From: Rhodopirellula bahusiensis
GTDB lineage: Bacteria > Planctomycetota > Planctomycetia > Pirellulales > Pirellulaceae
Direction of reading: 5' to 3'
Assembly: GCF_002727185.1 (NCBI RefSeq)
Contig: NZ_NIZW01000016.1
Coordinates: forward strand, 1-64,000
Length of the DNA: 64,000 nt
Within the stretch, counting starts at the first letter, position 1. Each line of letters starts with the position of its first letter. The notes below the pieces were generated by a model. That model was not told the DNA's origin and did no database searches. It saw only the letters and a program-made list of their open reading frames with translations. The position numbers and the translations under genes are program-made. Shown in pieces: positions 8,615 to 17,823 of this stretch.

Positions 8615-10693
8615 GTGGAACGTCTTGTTCGAACTTTCACGTTCGTTCGATCCCCAATTCTCGTCGACCCCACTGCCGACCAAGTGTTGCTCTCACAACC
8701 CACCACCGAAATCCGCAAATCCCAGACAATCTGGTTGCGAGCGTTGGTGTTGTTGGCGGGGCTACTTTCAAGCAATCACGCATGTGCGAACGGGTGGGGT
8801 GTCTTCTCGTCCGAACTTCGCCAAGCTGAATCGGAGCTCGAATCTGCCAAGGCTGAATTGAATCGGCTCGGCCCAGTCGTCTTGAGACAAACGTCGCCAC
8901 ATGTCGGTGGCCAATCTCAGATGCGAGCCACGCCGCCACCGCAAGCACCATGGATTCAGATCGATCTTGGCAGCGAGCAGGCTTTTGATCAAATCCTTCT
9001 TGTCCCCGCGATCATCGGATCGGCAAACGAGGGATTGGAACCGTATGCGTTCCCACAGCAATTTCGAATCGACGCATCGAATTCCGAAGACTTCGAAACG
9101 TTTCAACTTCTCTATCACTCTGCGGAGCACGATCTCGACACCAACAGCCCGCTGCCGGTCGTGATTGAAACCCCGGGAGCGAATGCTCGGTACCTTCGCG
9201 TCACCGTCACGCAGCTCGCAAATGTGACCAGACGATGGACGTTCGCGTTGTCGGAAATCATTGTGCTTCAAGGCGATCGCAACATCGCTTTGGGTGCGTC
9301 TCCACAAATGATTGACTCCACCCACTTGGCTCCGGTTTGGTACGAAAGCTATTTGGTCGACGGCCTGACGCCACTCGGCCCGCCGATCATGCCGCCTCAT
9401 TCGGCGGATGAATTGCCGACCTATGACGGTGTCTTTTTTCAGTCGGACAACGCGGGAGACGAAGTCTGGTTTCAGATCGACTTGGAGGAAAAGCTGACGT
9501 TCGATGAACTGCGTCTGTTCCCTGTTCATGCTCGACAAGGCGCGGACTACCCGGGATACGCATTCCCCCTGCGGTTTCGCATCGAGGCATCCGACTCCGA
9601 ATCCTTCGACAACCCTCGCGTGCTTTATCGAACGGAGTCCAACTATGAGAACCCTGGCAACAACCCTGTCACCATTCCGGTGGCTGATGCCAGCGCTCGT
9701 TATGTCCGGTTCGTCAGCGAACGCGGCTCGTTGGGCAACAGCAACAAGGTTGGTCTCGCGGAATTGGAAGTGCTGCGTCGTGGCGTCAACCTTGCCGCCA
9801 ACAAGCCACTGACCGCGAAACATTGGCGCGGCGATCGGGCGTTGAGCTTGCTCGTCGACGGCGAATCCAGCTATGGAAAAATCCTGCCACTGAGTGAATG
9901 GTCCAAGCGTTGGAAACGCATTCGCGAATCGCGCCAAAGGATTCAGTCCACCGAGCAGAGCATCGAACAATTGACCGCTGTGGCCAAACAAAGGGCAGGG
10001 CGGACGGCGATCGTGCTGGGCACGCTGGCTGCTGCCGGACTGCTTTCGTTCGTCTGGATCCAGCGAAGACGTCGTTCGCACCAACGTGCAGACTTTCGAA
10101 TGCGACTGGCTCAAGACCTGCACGATGAGATTGGAAGCAACCTCGCCGCAATCGCTCGGATCGGTGAAGTGGGCGAGGCGATCGACAACAACGCCGAGAC
10201 GCAGGAAGACTGGCGTTCCATTCGCGAATTGGCTGGCGAATGCACCGAATCCATTCGCGAAACGTTGTGGTTGCTGGGCGGTCCCAACCGAAACGAAGAC
10301 TGCTTGGCCGATCAACTTCACGCCATCGCGAATCGCATGTTGCCGGGACTGGATGTGCAATGGGAGGTTGATCCTCAGTTTCGTGAATTTCACCCCAACG
10401 AAGCGACGCAGCGTGAACTGGTCATGACTTTCAAAGCGATGCTCGCCAACATCGCTCGCAGTGCCAACGCGACGATCGTCGCAATTTCAGCCAGCCCTCA
10501 AGTGAATGGTTGGCGGTTGCGGGTCGAAGACAACGGCGATGGCTTTGATGCGGATCAATGGGCGAACCGAATGGAAGTGCGTGGCATGGGATTGGACGGA
10601 ATGACCAAACGAATTAAGAAGCTTGGCGGGTCCCTCACCATCGATTCGAAACCAGGGCAGGGCAGTCGCCTGACGATTGAGATCGCATCCTAG
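8615..10693 (+). CDS. Sensor histidine kinase (HisKA_3/NarX-UhpB type) with two discoidin-like domains
   Basis: About 690 residues. A signal segment (LRALVLLAGLLSSNHACA) leads into two F5/8C-type (galactose-binding-like) modules, recognised from the repeated W.QIDLG.../FDQ.LLVP...AYAFP..FRI.ASNSEDF pattern at about 85-225 and 280-400. A membrane helix (IVLGTLAAAGLLSFVWI) and the dimerisation/phosphoacceptor helix RMRLAQDLHDEIGSN (His) follow. The HATPase domain has VEDNGDGFDA, GMGLDGM and a final G-x-G strand. Start is uncertain: GTG 8615 and GTG 8684 both lie beyond the terminator, and a TATAGT box at 8611-8616 would favour the later one. It pairs with the regulator 89 bases downstream. Confidence 0.85.
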   Translation: MERLVRTFTFVRSPILVDPTADQVLLSQPTTEIRKSQTIWLRALVLLAGLLSSNHACANGWGVFSSELRQAESELESAKAELNRLGPVVLRQTSPHVGGQSQMRATPPPQAPWIQIDLGSEQAFDQILLVPAIIGSANEGLEPYAFPQQFRIDASNSEDFETFQLLYHSAEHDLDTNSPLPVVIETPGANARYLRVTVTQLANVTRRWTFALSEIIVLQGDRNIALGASPQMIDSTHLAPVWYESYLVDGLTPLGPPIMPPHSADELPTYDGVFFQSDNAGDEVWFQIDLEEKLTFDELRLFPVHARQGADYPGYAFPLRFRIEASDSESFDNPRVLYRTESNYENPGNNPVTIPVADASARYVRFVSERGSLGNSNKVGLAELEVLRRGVNLAANKPLTAKHWRGDRALSLLVDGESSYGKILPLSEWSKRWKRIRESRQRIQSTEQSIEQLTAVAKQRAGRTAIVLGTLAAAGLLSFVWIQRRRRSHQRADFRMRLAQDLHDEIGSNLAAIARIGEVGEAIDNNAETQEDWRSIRELAGECTESIRETLWLLGGPNRNEDCLADQLHAIANRMLPGLDVQWEVDPQFREFHPNEATQRELVMTFKAMLANIARSANATIVAISASPQVNGWRLRVEDNGDGFDADQWANRMEVRGMGLDGMTKRIKKLGGSLTIDSKPGQGSRLTIEIAS

Positions 10694-10782
10694 CTGGGCG
10701 CCGCCTCTCGATCAGCGGTAGGCTCTGTGAACCGGCGTCGCCGACGTTTCCCCTGTTCGAAATCATTGTTCGCAATTATCCG

Positions 10783-11430
10783 ATGCTCGAAATTTGGATC
10801 ATCGAAGACAACGTTCAATTCCGCCGGGCCACCGCTCGCGGGCTGAGCGTGCTGGCGGACGACGCGAGCGCTCGCGAATTTGGAAGCTGTGAAGAAGCGA
10901 TCGCGGCAATCGATGATGGCCAATCGCCCGATGTTTTCTTGATGGACATCGACTTGCCGGGAATGGATGGCATTGAAGGCATCAGCGAAATCAAGCAGCG
11001 GTTGCCCGACGCCACCGCGTTGATCCTGACGGTGTTTGAAGACGATGAAAAGATCTTCCGGGCGTTGAAGGCAGGAGCGTCCGGCTACTGTCTCAAAACC
11101 GACACGATTGCGAAGATTCGGGAAGCGGTGGAGCAAGTCCTGCAGGGTGCCGCCCCGATTCATCCGCGAATTGCGGGTCGAGTCCTGAAGATGTTCGCTC
11201 AACTTTCGCCTGAACAACCGGACTACGGGCTGAACGAACGCGAACAATCGGTGTTGGAAGCGATGACGCGAGGGCTGGTCCGAAAGCAAATTGCCGCTGA
11301 GCTGGACCTCAATCTCCATACACTTGATTACGTCACGCGGTGCATCTACCGCAAATTGCACGTCAATGGAGCGACCGCGGCCGTGGCTCTCGCCATCCGC
11401 GAACGTTTGGTCGAGCCCCCGGAAGCTTGA
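10783..11430 (+). CDS. NarL/LuxR-type response regulator
   Basis: 215 residues. Receiver domain at 1-120 has acidic EIWIIEDN, phosphoacceptor Asp in VFLMDIDLPGMDG, the Thr switch in ALILTVFEDD, and Lys in ALKAGASGYCLKTD. A LuxR helix-turn-helix follows at about 148-210 (LNEREQSVLEAMTRGLVRKQIAAEL; NLHTLDYVTRCIYRKLHV). It is the obvious partner of the upstream discoidin-kinase. Since the next genes on the same strand are the PSCyt1/DUF1501 pair, those are plausible targets, though no binding site was identified. Confidence 0.92.
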   Translation: MLEIWIIEDNVQFRRATARGLSVLADDASAREFGSCEEAIAAIDDGQSPDVFLMDIDLPGMDGIEGISEIKQRLPDATALILTVFEDDEKIFRALKAGASGYCLKTDTIAKIREAVEQVLQGAAPIHPRIAGRVLKMFAQLSPEQPDYGLNEREQSVLEAMTRGLVRKQIAAELDLNLHTLDYVTRCIYRKLHVNGATAAVALAIRERLVEPPEA

Positions 11431-11508
11431 ACCAAAGGAGAGTTTTGCCGCCCAAGTTACGAACATTCGTAAATTGTTTCAGCACCGCGATCCACTAAGC
11501 TGGACCGC

Positions 11509-14058
11509 ATGACCAAGCCATCCCCCACCGCACTTTTCGCGGTCGTTTGCGTGTCGATCCTATGCGTTCGCACCTCTCACGCCGAGGAAGTCTCCTTCAA
11601 CCGAGACATCCGGCCGATTCTTTCGGACCGGTGCTACTTCTGTCATGGTTTTGATGAAAACCATCGCGCCGCCGACTTGCGTTTGGATCTTCGCGAAGAA
11701 GCCGAATACGTTTGGGACGTCGACTCACCGGACGACTCGGAACTGCTGCTCAGGATCACCAGCGACGATCCCGACATGGTGATGCCTCCGCCGGACGCAC
11801 ACAAAGAACCGATCAGCAAAGCCGAAGCCGACTTGATCCGCCGCTGGATTGAAGAAGGTGCGAAGTACGAACCGCACTGGTCCTTCGTCAATCCAACACG
11901 GCCGACGACCGCGGCAAAGAACACATCCGATGCGATTGATGACTTTGTTGGTCGACGACACAAAGAGCAGAACCTGCAATTCGCCGACGAAACCGAACCC
12001 GCGAAATGGCTTCGACGAGTCTCGTTGGACTTGACCGGCGTTCCTCCGACAGCGCAGGAAATGCGGTCCTTTGAATTCGACGCGGCAGAGCAGGGCGAAG
12101 TGGCCTATGAAAAGGCCGTCGATCGTTTGCTGGCGTCACCCCTGTATGGCGAACGAATGACGCTTGAGTGGCTCGACGTCGCTCGATATGCCGACACCAA
12201 CGGATTCCAAAGCGATGCCTATCGCATGAATTGGCCTTGGCGTGATTGGGTGATCGATGCATTCAACGCCAACATGCCTTTCGATCAGTTCACCATCGAG
12301 CAACTGGCAGGCGATCAACTACCGAACCCCACGCAGGAACAATTGATCGCCACGGCCTTCAACCGCAACCACATGATCCAAGCCGAAGGCGGATCCATCG
12401 CGGAAGAAAACCGAGCCAAGAACAACTTTGACCGAGTCGAAACAACCAGCACGGCTTGGATGGGACTGACCGTCGGCTGCTGCCAATGCCACGACCACAA
12501 ATTCGATCCGCTGAAACAGAGCGACTACTTCTCGCTGATGTCGTTCTTCAACCAGATCAGCGAAACGGGAATGACCAGCAAGAAGATGTCGGTCAAACAT
12601 CCCGATCGCCCGTTCTCGGTGAACTACTGGGTCGACAAACCTTTCATCGAAGTCGGAGACGACGCCACCAAGCAAAGTTTCAAAGATGCCCAAGAGGAAG
12701 TGAAGGCAGCCAAGCAAGACCTCGAATCGCACTACGACGAATACGTTGCCGGGGCACGCCAGTGGGTCCAAGAAATCCGTGATGATCCTGAGGAAGGTGC
12801 CAAGCGAATCAAACCCGGCGAGTACGTCGCTCGATTTGTTCTCAGTGCAGACTTGGACAACCCCAAGGACAACGGATTCAAACGACTGATCGACACCTAC
12901 CTCAGTCGAAACGAACCGTGGAAGTCGATGAAAGATCGAATCGCCAAGGCGGAAGCCAAAGCGAACCTACTTCAGGAACAAATGCCATTGGTGATGGTGA
13001 TGCGAGACGATCAACCTCGCGAAACGTTTGTGATGTTGCGGGGCAACTACCAAACGCTCGGCGAAAAAGTCACTCCCAAGACGCCTGACTTCCTGCCACC
13101 ACTTTCACCGAACGAAGCGGACGATCGCCTGAATCGTCTGGACTTGGCAAAATGGTTGGTCTCGGACGAGCATCCGCTGACGGCTCGTGTCACCGTTAAT
13201 CGCTATTGGCAATTGATGTTCGGTCGCGGGTTGGTGGCCACCCCTGACGACTTTGGTTTGCAGGGGGCTCTGCCAACGCATCCTGATTTGCTGGACTGGT
13301 TGGCCGTGGATTTTCGCGAAAACGGATGGGACGTCAAAGCGTTGCTCAAAGGCATGGTGCTTTCGCGGACCTATCGCCAATCAGCCATCACCGACGAAGA
13401 CCGGATCGAACAAGACCCTGAAAACAAATGGTTGGCCCGTGGGTCACGGCAACGGTTGGATTCGCGCTTGTTGCGAGACCAAGCCTTGATGCTGTCCGGG
13501 TTGCTTCAGCACGAGATGGGTGGACCTCCCGTTGCCCCTTATCAACCCGGCGGCATCTGGGAATCGATGAGTCTGAACAAGAATCACTACATGCGTGACG
13601 ATGGAAAAGACCTCTACCGGAGGAGCCTCTACACGGTTTGGCGGCGCGTGGTTGCCCCCGCGAATTTCTTCGATGTGGCGAGTCGCCAATCTTGTTCCGT
13701 CACCCTGAATCGAACGAGCACACCGCTGCACGCCCTGACAACGCTCAATGACATCACGTACGTGGAAGCCGCCCGAGTCTGGGCAGAATCCTTCGCGAAT
13801 TTGAAGGACGATCGCACTCGACTGGCAGACATATTTTTCGCCGCGACCGGGCGACACGCCAGCGAAGACGAGTTGGATTCATTGCACCGTTCACTTGAAA
13901 AAGCCCGCGTCCATTTCCGGTCGCATCGGGACGAAGCTGCGGAAGTTCTGACAACCGGGGAAGCCCCCCGAAACGAACAACTCGATCCAGCAGAACATGC
14001 GGCTTGGACCACCGTGTGTTTGTTGGTGTTGAACCTCGACGAAACGCTTTGCAAGTAG
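11509..14058 (+). CDS. PSCyt1-DUF1549-DUF1553 planctomycete cytochrome-type protein
   Basis: 849 residues with a signal peptide (ALFAVVCVSILCVRTSHA). The N-terminal PSCyt1 module carries a heme-type CYFCH motif at about residue 44. DUF1549 (about 140-350) begins DDFVGRRHKEQNL, includes RRVSLDLTGVPPT and DRVETTSTAWMGLTVGC, and holds a second CxxCH (CQCHDHKFDP). DUF1553 fills the C-terminal half (RLDLAKWLVSDEHPLTARV; FGRGLVATPDDFG; RQSCSVTLNRTSTPLHALTTLND). These proteins are paired with DUF1501 proteins across planctomycetes. Their chemistry is not established; a periplasmic role in polysaccharide or redox metabolism is inferred. It is followed by the DUF1501 gene after 37 bases. Confidence 0.92.
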   Translation: MTKPSPTALFAVVCVSILCVRTSHAEEVSFNRDIRPILSDRCYFCHGFDENHRAADLRLDLREEAEYVWDVDSPDDSELLLRITSDDPDMVMPPPDAHKEPISKAEADLIRRWIEEGAKYEPHWSFVNPTRPTTAAKNTSDAIDDFVGRRHKEQNLQFADETEPAKWLRRVSLDLTGVPPTAQEMRSFEFDAAEQGEVAYEKAVDRLLASPLYGERMTLEWLDVARYADTNGFQSDAYRMNWPWRDWVIDAFNANMPFDQFTIEQLAGDQLPNPTQEQLIATAFNRNHMIQAEGGSIAEENRAKNNFDRVETTSTAWMGLTVGCCQCHDHKFDPLKQSDYFSLMSFFNQISETGMTSKKMSVKHPDRPFSVNYWVDKPFIEVGDDATKQSFKDAQEEVKAAKQDLESHYDEYVAGARQWVQEIRDDPEEGAKRIKPGEYVARFVLSADLDNPKDNGFKRLIDTYLSRNEPWKSMKDRIAKAEAKANLLQEQMPLVMVMRDDQPRETFVMLRGNYQTLGEKVTPKTPDFLPPLSPNEADDRLNRLDLAKWLVSDEHPLTARVTVNRYWQLMFGRGLVATPDDFGLQGALPTHPDLLDWLAVDFRENGWDVKALLKGMVLSRTYRQSAITDEDRIEQDPENKWLARGSRQRLDSRLLRDQALMLSGLLQHEMGGPPVAPYQPGGIWESMSLNKNHYMRDDGKDLYRRSLYTVWRRVVAPANFFDVASRQSCSVTLNRTSTPLHALTTLNDITYVEAARVWAESFANLKDDRTRLADIFFAATGRHASEDELDSLHRSLEKARVHFRSHRDEAAEVLTTGEAPRNEQLDPAEHAAWTTVCLLVLNLDETLCK

Positions 14059-14095
14059 TCGCAAGCCCTCCCTTTCTTCCAAAACACGATTTGAA

Positions 14096-15511
14096 ATGAA
14101 TCCACTTTCACTCAATCGAAGAACTTTCCTGGGTGGTCTTTCGCTCTCGGTCGGAATGCCTGCCTTGCAGACGTTGATGGCGGCCGAGTCGCCACCGTTG
14201 CCACACTTTCCTGCGAAAGCCAAACGGGTCATCTACCTGATGCAATCCGGTGGACCGTCGCATGTCGATTTGTTCGACGACAAAGAAACGTTGCGAAAGA
14301 TGCAGGGTGAAGAAATGCCCGCCAGCATCCTGCAGGGTCTCCGGCAAACAACGATGACCGCGGGACAAAAGTCAAAACCGTGCTTGGCTTCCGCTTGGGA
14401 CGGACATCGGCGAGGCGAGTCAGGAATGTGGGTCAGCGACTTGCTTCCGCACACCGCCGAAATCGTCGACGACTTGTGCTTTGTCCGCAGTCTTCACGGC
14501 GAGCAAATCAATCACGCGCCCGCGATGACGCACATGTTGACCGGCCATAACTTGCCAGGTCGCCCGAGCATCGGAGCTTGGCTGACGTATGGGCTGGGAT
14601 CGATGGTCGATGACTTGCCATCCTTTGTGGTGATGACCTCGCAAGACCGCCAGGGTTCGTGCGGCCAACTTTTCTTTGACTACTACTGGGGTGCAGGGTT
14701 CCTACCTGGCAAACACCAAGGCGTTCCGTTCCGAAGCTCGGGAGATCCGGTGCTGTACCTCAGCAATCCCAAAGGCGTTTCGCGGCACGCTCGACGTGAG
14801 ATGCTGGACGGTTTGTCGGAGATGAACCAGTTCGCCCATCAGCGTTATGCCGATCCAGAAATTGAAACTCGGATCGCGCAGTACGAGATGGCATTTCAAA
14901 TGCAATCCAGCGTTCCTGAGCTAACGGACTTTTCCGATGAACCAGCCAGTGTGCTGGAGATGTATGGACCGGATGTGCATCGCAAAGGCAGCTACGCTTA
15001 CAACTGCTTGATGGCACGTCGACTGGCCGAACGCGGGACTCGCTACATCCAATTGATGCATGCCGGTTGGGACCAGCACGGCAACCTTCCCAATCAGTTG
15101 CCGATTCAGTGCAAGGACACTGATCAACCGAGTGCCGCGCTGGTCAAAGACCTGAAGGCCCGCGGGTTGCTCGACGACACGCTGGTGATCTGGGGTGGAG
15201 AATTTGGACGCACGCCGTTTGTGCAGGGCGACATCAACAACCCCAACGCTCATGGTCGAGACCATCATCCTCGAGCCTTCACGATGTGGATGGCGGGTGG
15301 TGGCGTTCAACCGGGAAAAATCCACGGCAGCAGCGACGAATTCGCGTTCCATGTCGCCGAAGACCCCGTCCACATTCGCGACTTGCAAGCAACACTCCTG
15401 CATCTTTGCGGAATCGACCACGAACGCTTCACGCATCGGCACCAGGGATTGGACTTCAAGTTGACCGGCACCGAACCCGCCCGCGTGGTGAAGGAAATCC
15501 TGGCTGGCTAG
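14096..15511 (+). CDS. Tat-exported DUF1501 (sulfatase-like fold) protein
   Basis: 471 residues. A twin-arginine signal (LNRRTFLGGLSLSVGMPALQ) is followed by the DUF1501 domain: KRVIYLMQSGGPSHVDLFD, HAPAMTHMLTGHNLPGRPS, RYIQLMHAGWDQHGN, LVIWGGEFGRTPF and GRDHHPRAFTMWMAGGGV. The fold relates to alkaline phosphatase/sulfatase enzymes, with Asp/His metal-ligand candidates in HVDLFD and GRDHHP. It is the usual genetic partner of the preceding PSCyt1-DUF1553 protein and is almost certainly co-transcribed with it. Substrate unknown. Confidence 0.92.
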   Translation: MNPLSLNRRTFLGGLSLSVGMPALQTLMAAESPPLPHFPAKAKRVIYLMQSGGPSHVDLFDDKETLRKMQGEEMPASILQGLRQTTMTAGQKSKPCLASAWDGHRRGESGMWVSDLLPHTAEIVDDLCFVRSLHGEQINHAPAMTHMLTGHNLPGRPSIGAWLTYGLGSMVDDLPSFVVMTSQDRQGSCGQLFFDYYWGAGFLPGKHQGVPFRSSGDPVLYLSNPKGVSRHARREMLDGLSEMNQFAHQRYADPEIETRIAQYEMAFQMQSSVPELTDFSDEPASVLEMYGPDVHRKGSYAYNCLMARRLAERGTRYIQLMHAGWDQHGNLPNQLPIQCKDTDQPSAALVKDLKARGLLDDTLVIWGGEFGRTPFVQGDINNPNAHGRDHHPRAFTMWMAGGGVQPGKIHGSSDEFAFHVAEDPVHIRDLQATLLHLCGIDHERFTHRHQGLDFKLTGTEPARVVKEILAG

Positions 15512-15627
15512 GCGAAAAACACCCTAATTCGAGCAGAACCCAGGTGACCGACAGGGGGTGATTCGCGACAAGGTATGACTCAGAAGTTAAACTGGGTCTG
15601 CAAACCTACCCTTCCACATCATCCCGA

Positions 15628-16545
15628 ATGACCAACATGTCAGACAAACAAATCAACACCTCGTTGAACCGGCGAGGCATGCTCACCCGAGCCGCAGCTC
15701 TCGCAGCCGGAACCACCGCCGTCGCCGCCACCGCTTCGCACGCCCAAGACGCAACCGGTTCGGCCAAAGCCACCGGAGCCGTGGATGCCAAGCAAGGCCG
15801 TTTGAACCAATCGGTTTGCAAATGGTGCTTCCCAAAGATCTCGCTCGAAGACATGGCGAAGGAAGCCGCCTCGATGGGCATGGTCGGAATCGACCTGCTG
15901 GATCCGAAGGATTTCCCGACGCTGAAGAAACATGGTTTGGTCTGCACGATGGTGCAGTCACACTCGCTTCCCAACGGATTGTGTGACACCAAGTTCCATG
16001 ACGAGTGCTTGGAAAAAATGAACGCGGCGATCGAAGCCACCGCGGCAGAAGGTTGGAAGAACGTGATCTGCTTCAGCGGCAACGCACGCGGGATCGATCG
16101 CGAAACCGGCATGAAGAATTGCGTCGATGCACTGAAGAAGATCACTCCGGTGGCTGAGAAAGCAGGCGTGACGTTGCAGATGGAATTGCTGAACAGCAAA
16201 GTCGATCACGCGGACTACATGTGCGACAACAGCACCTGGGGTGTCGAGCTGGTCAAACAAGTCGGCAGCGACAACTTCAAGTTGTTGTACGACATCTATC
16301 ACATGCAAATCATGGAAGGTGACATCATCCGCACCATCCAAAACAATCATCAATACTTTGGTCACTACCACACCGCCGGCAACCCCGGCCGTCATGAACT
16401 CGACGACAACCAAGAGTTGCTGTACCCACCGATTGCAAAGGCGATTGCAGACACCGGGTACGAAGGCTACTTCGCTCACGAGTTCATGCCCGTGCGTGAT
16501 CCAATCGCGGGCCTGCGCGATGCGGTCGCTCAGTGCATCGTGTGA
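15628..16545 (+). CDS. Tat-exported TIM-barrel protein, hydroxypyruvate isomerase-like
   Basis: 305 residues. A twin-arginine signal (LNRRGMLTRAAALAAGTTA) precedes a xylose-isomerase-like TIM barrel (about 55-300). Motifs resemble Hyi/OtnI hydroxypyruvate isomerases: LNQSVCKWCF at the start, MELLNSKVDHADYMCDN, LLYDIYHMQIMEGDI, YFGHYHTAGNPGRHEL and YEGYFAHEF. Metal ligands expected in the family (Glu, Asp, His, Glu) are present in these strings. Cytosolic Hyi converts hydroxypyruvate and tartronate semialdehyde; the export signal suggests a different or periplasmic substrate. ATG 15628 or ATG 15637 could start it. Confidence 0.85.
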   Translation: MTNMSDKQINTSLNRRGMLTRAAALAAGTTAVAATASHAQDATGSAKATGAVDAKQGRLNQSVCKWCFPKISLEDMAKEAASMGMVGIDLLDPKDFPTLKKHGLVCTMVQSHSLPNGLCDTKFHDECLEKMNAAIEATAAEGWKNVICFSGNARGIDRETGMKNCVDALKKITPVAEKAGVTLQMELLNSKVDHADYMCDNSTWGVELVKQVGSDNFKLLYDIYHMQIMEGDIIRTIQNNHQYFGHYHTAGNPGRHELDDNQELLYPPIAKAIADTGYEGYFAHEFMPVRDPIAGLRDAVAQCIV

Positions 16546-16996
16546 TTGATGCGAACGAGAGGACAAGTTTTCGCTGAGAGTTCCAAACGAACTCTTAGCG
16601 GCCATAGGGATGGACAGCTTCGAGGTCGTGCAGCTTACAAGTGCAATGCTCGCAAGGTTGAAATCACCCTCCTGAACGCAGTTGGGGAGGGTCGGAATGC
16701 GAGCGTTCAGCGAGAATTCCGGGGAGGGCAGTGCGTGCCACTTCCCATGCCCGGCCCTCACCCTCGCGTACGCCTGAACGGCGTCGCTCGACCTCTCCCC
16801 AAACTTCGTTTCGGGAGAGGTTCTCAAATGCAGAAAACCGCACGGCCTTCGTGGTGGAGAGGGGGGACTGGTTGTCTTGCCAGTGCTTTCCGGGAAGAAA
16901 AAGCTGAATCCGCTATCGGAACGTCAACACCAAAGAATTCGCAATCCACCAGAAGGCCGTTGCATCACTGACACTTAAAAGTCGCCTTTTGCTTTT
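16546..16996. other. Non-coding interval with hairpin and two GGGGAGGG octamers
   Basis: About 450 bases with no convincing gene. It holds the hairpin at 16791-16821 and two GGGGAGGG octamers (16684-16691, 16721-16728). The sequence around 16670-16830 has the look of a dispersed intergenic repeat, but only one copy is inside the window. Confidence 0.5.
16791..16821. repeat. Hairpin ACCTCTCCC...GGGAGAGGT
   Basis: A nine-base perfect stem (16791-16799 with 16813-16821) continues, after one C-C mismatch, into AAAC/GTTT around a TTC loop. There is no T-run, so a classic terminator is unlikely. It may be part of a repeat or an RNA-stabilising element. Confidence 0.7.
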
Positions 16997-17578
16997 TCAA
17001 AACGGCGGGGCGACCAACGGCGATGAAGCGGTCATCCCTCGTGTCATCGCGGGTGCTTTGACCGGGCGAGCCGGTGAGTCTTTGCGGGAGTAGGTTTCCT
17101 TGACCGGTGCTGGCTTGGAAGCGGCTGGCTTTTTGGCTTGCTGCTTCAGCACGCGACTTTCATCGGGAATGATCCGCAACTCCAATCCGGCCAAGTCTTT
17201 TTCCTGCATCGCTTTCACCGCTCGAGCGAGAGCGATTCGATCTCTCCGAGTGGCTTCGAAAGATCGCGAAACGATCTTCTTGGGGGACGTGCCACCTTTC
17301 TCGTAAAACGCGATTCTCAGTCGACCGTCGGTCAGGAACTCTTTGCTGGACCCGACATAAAACTGTCGCCACGATTTCGACTCTTTGTCGTAGGCGGTCA
17401 GTAAATAGCGTGAACGCTGAGTCAGCGGACGACGCAGGTATTCTTCAGGCGTGATCGGATCCGCGATCAAATCGCGAACCTCGCGAATTTGCAGGTATCG
17501 CCGACGGAACGTTGTGTTGGATTCGACCAACGTGGAATCGGGATAGGTCAGCTCGATTTCTGTATCTGGTTTAAACAT
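16997..17578 (-). CDS. Hypothetical protein with basic Pro/Ala-rich tail
   Basis: 193 residues and not recognised. An N-terminal alpha/beta region (MFKPDTEIELTYPDST..) contains RYLLTAYDKESKSWRQFYVG and RIAFYEKGG. The C-terminal 55 residues are rich in Lys, Pro and Ala and look disordered. ATG 17578 is preceded by GGAGA at a good distance, which decides the start over an upstream in-frame ATG at 17608. It is divergent from the PQQ-propeller gene. No signal peptide is seen, so it is probably cytoplasmic. Confidence 0.75.
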   Translation of the reverse strand: MFKPDTEIELTYPDSTLVESNTTFRRRYLQIREVRDLIADPITPEEYLRRPLTQRSRYLLTAYDKESKSWRQFYVGSSKEFLTDGRLRIAFYEKGGTSPKKIVSRSFEATRRDRIALARAVKAMQEKDLAGLELRIIPDESRVLKQQAKKPAASKPAPVKETYSRKDSPARPVKAPAMTRGMTASSPLVAPPF

Positions 17579-17823
17579 GGTTTGTCTCCTTCGGGACCGA
17601 GGAAGCATTGGCTCAGCAACATTGGCCTCTCAGTGCGCCTTGCATTGCATTGTTCGCGAGTGCCCGGACACGTTTGGTCAAAAAGCAGTTATTTGGTCAT
17701 TTCAACAGGTCACAGAGCGATTTCCGGTCCGGTTTACGCCGCCCACGGTAACTTTGCGGCACCTCGCCGAACCCGTTTGCTAGAATGCGAGCGTCCCGCC
17801 TACTCCCTCGCTTGAGTCACTCC

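Noticed and set aside
8768..10393. Minus-strand frame of about 540 codons opposite the histidine kinase
   Set aside because: Shadow of a real kinase with clear motifs; antisense sequence is rich in Arg/His/Val in the manner of GC-rich shadows.
16546..16971. Plus-strand frame of 141 codons after the isomerase-like gene
   Set aside because: It crosses the hairpin and repeat-like DNA, has no ribosome-binding site and unbalanced composition.
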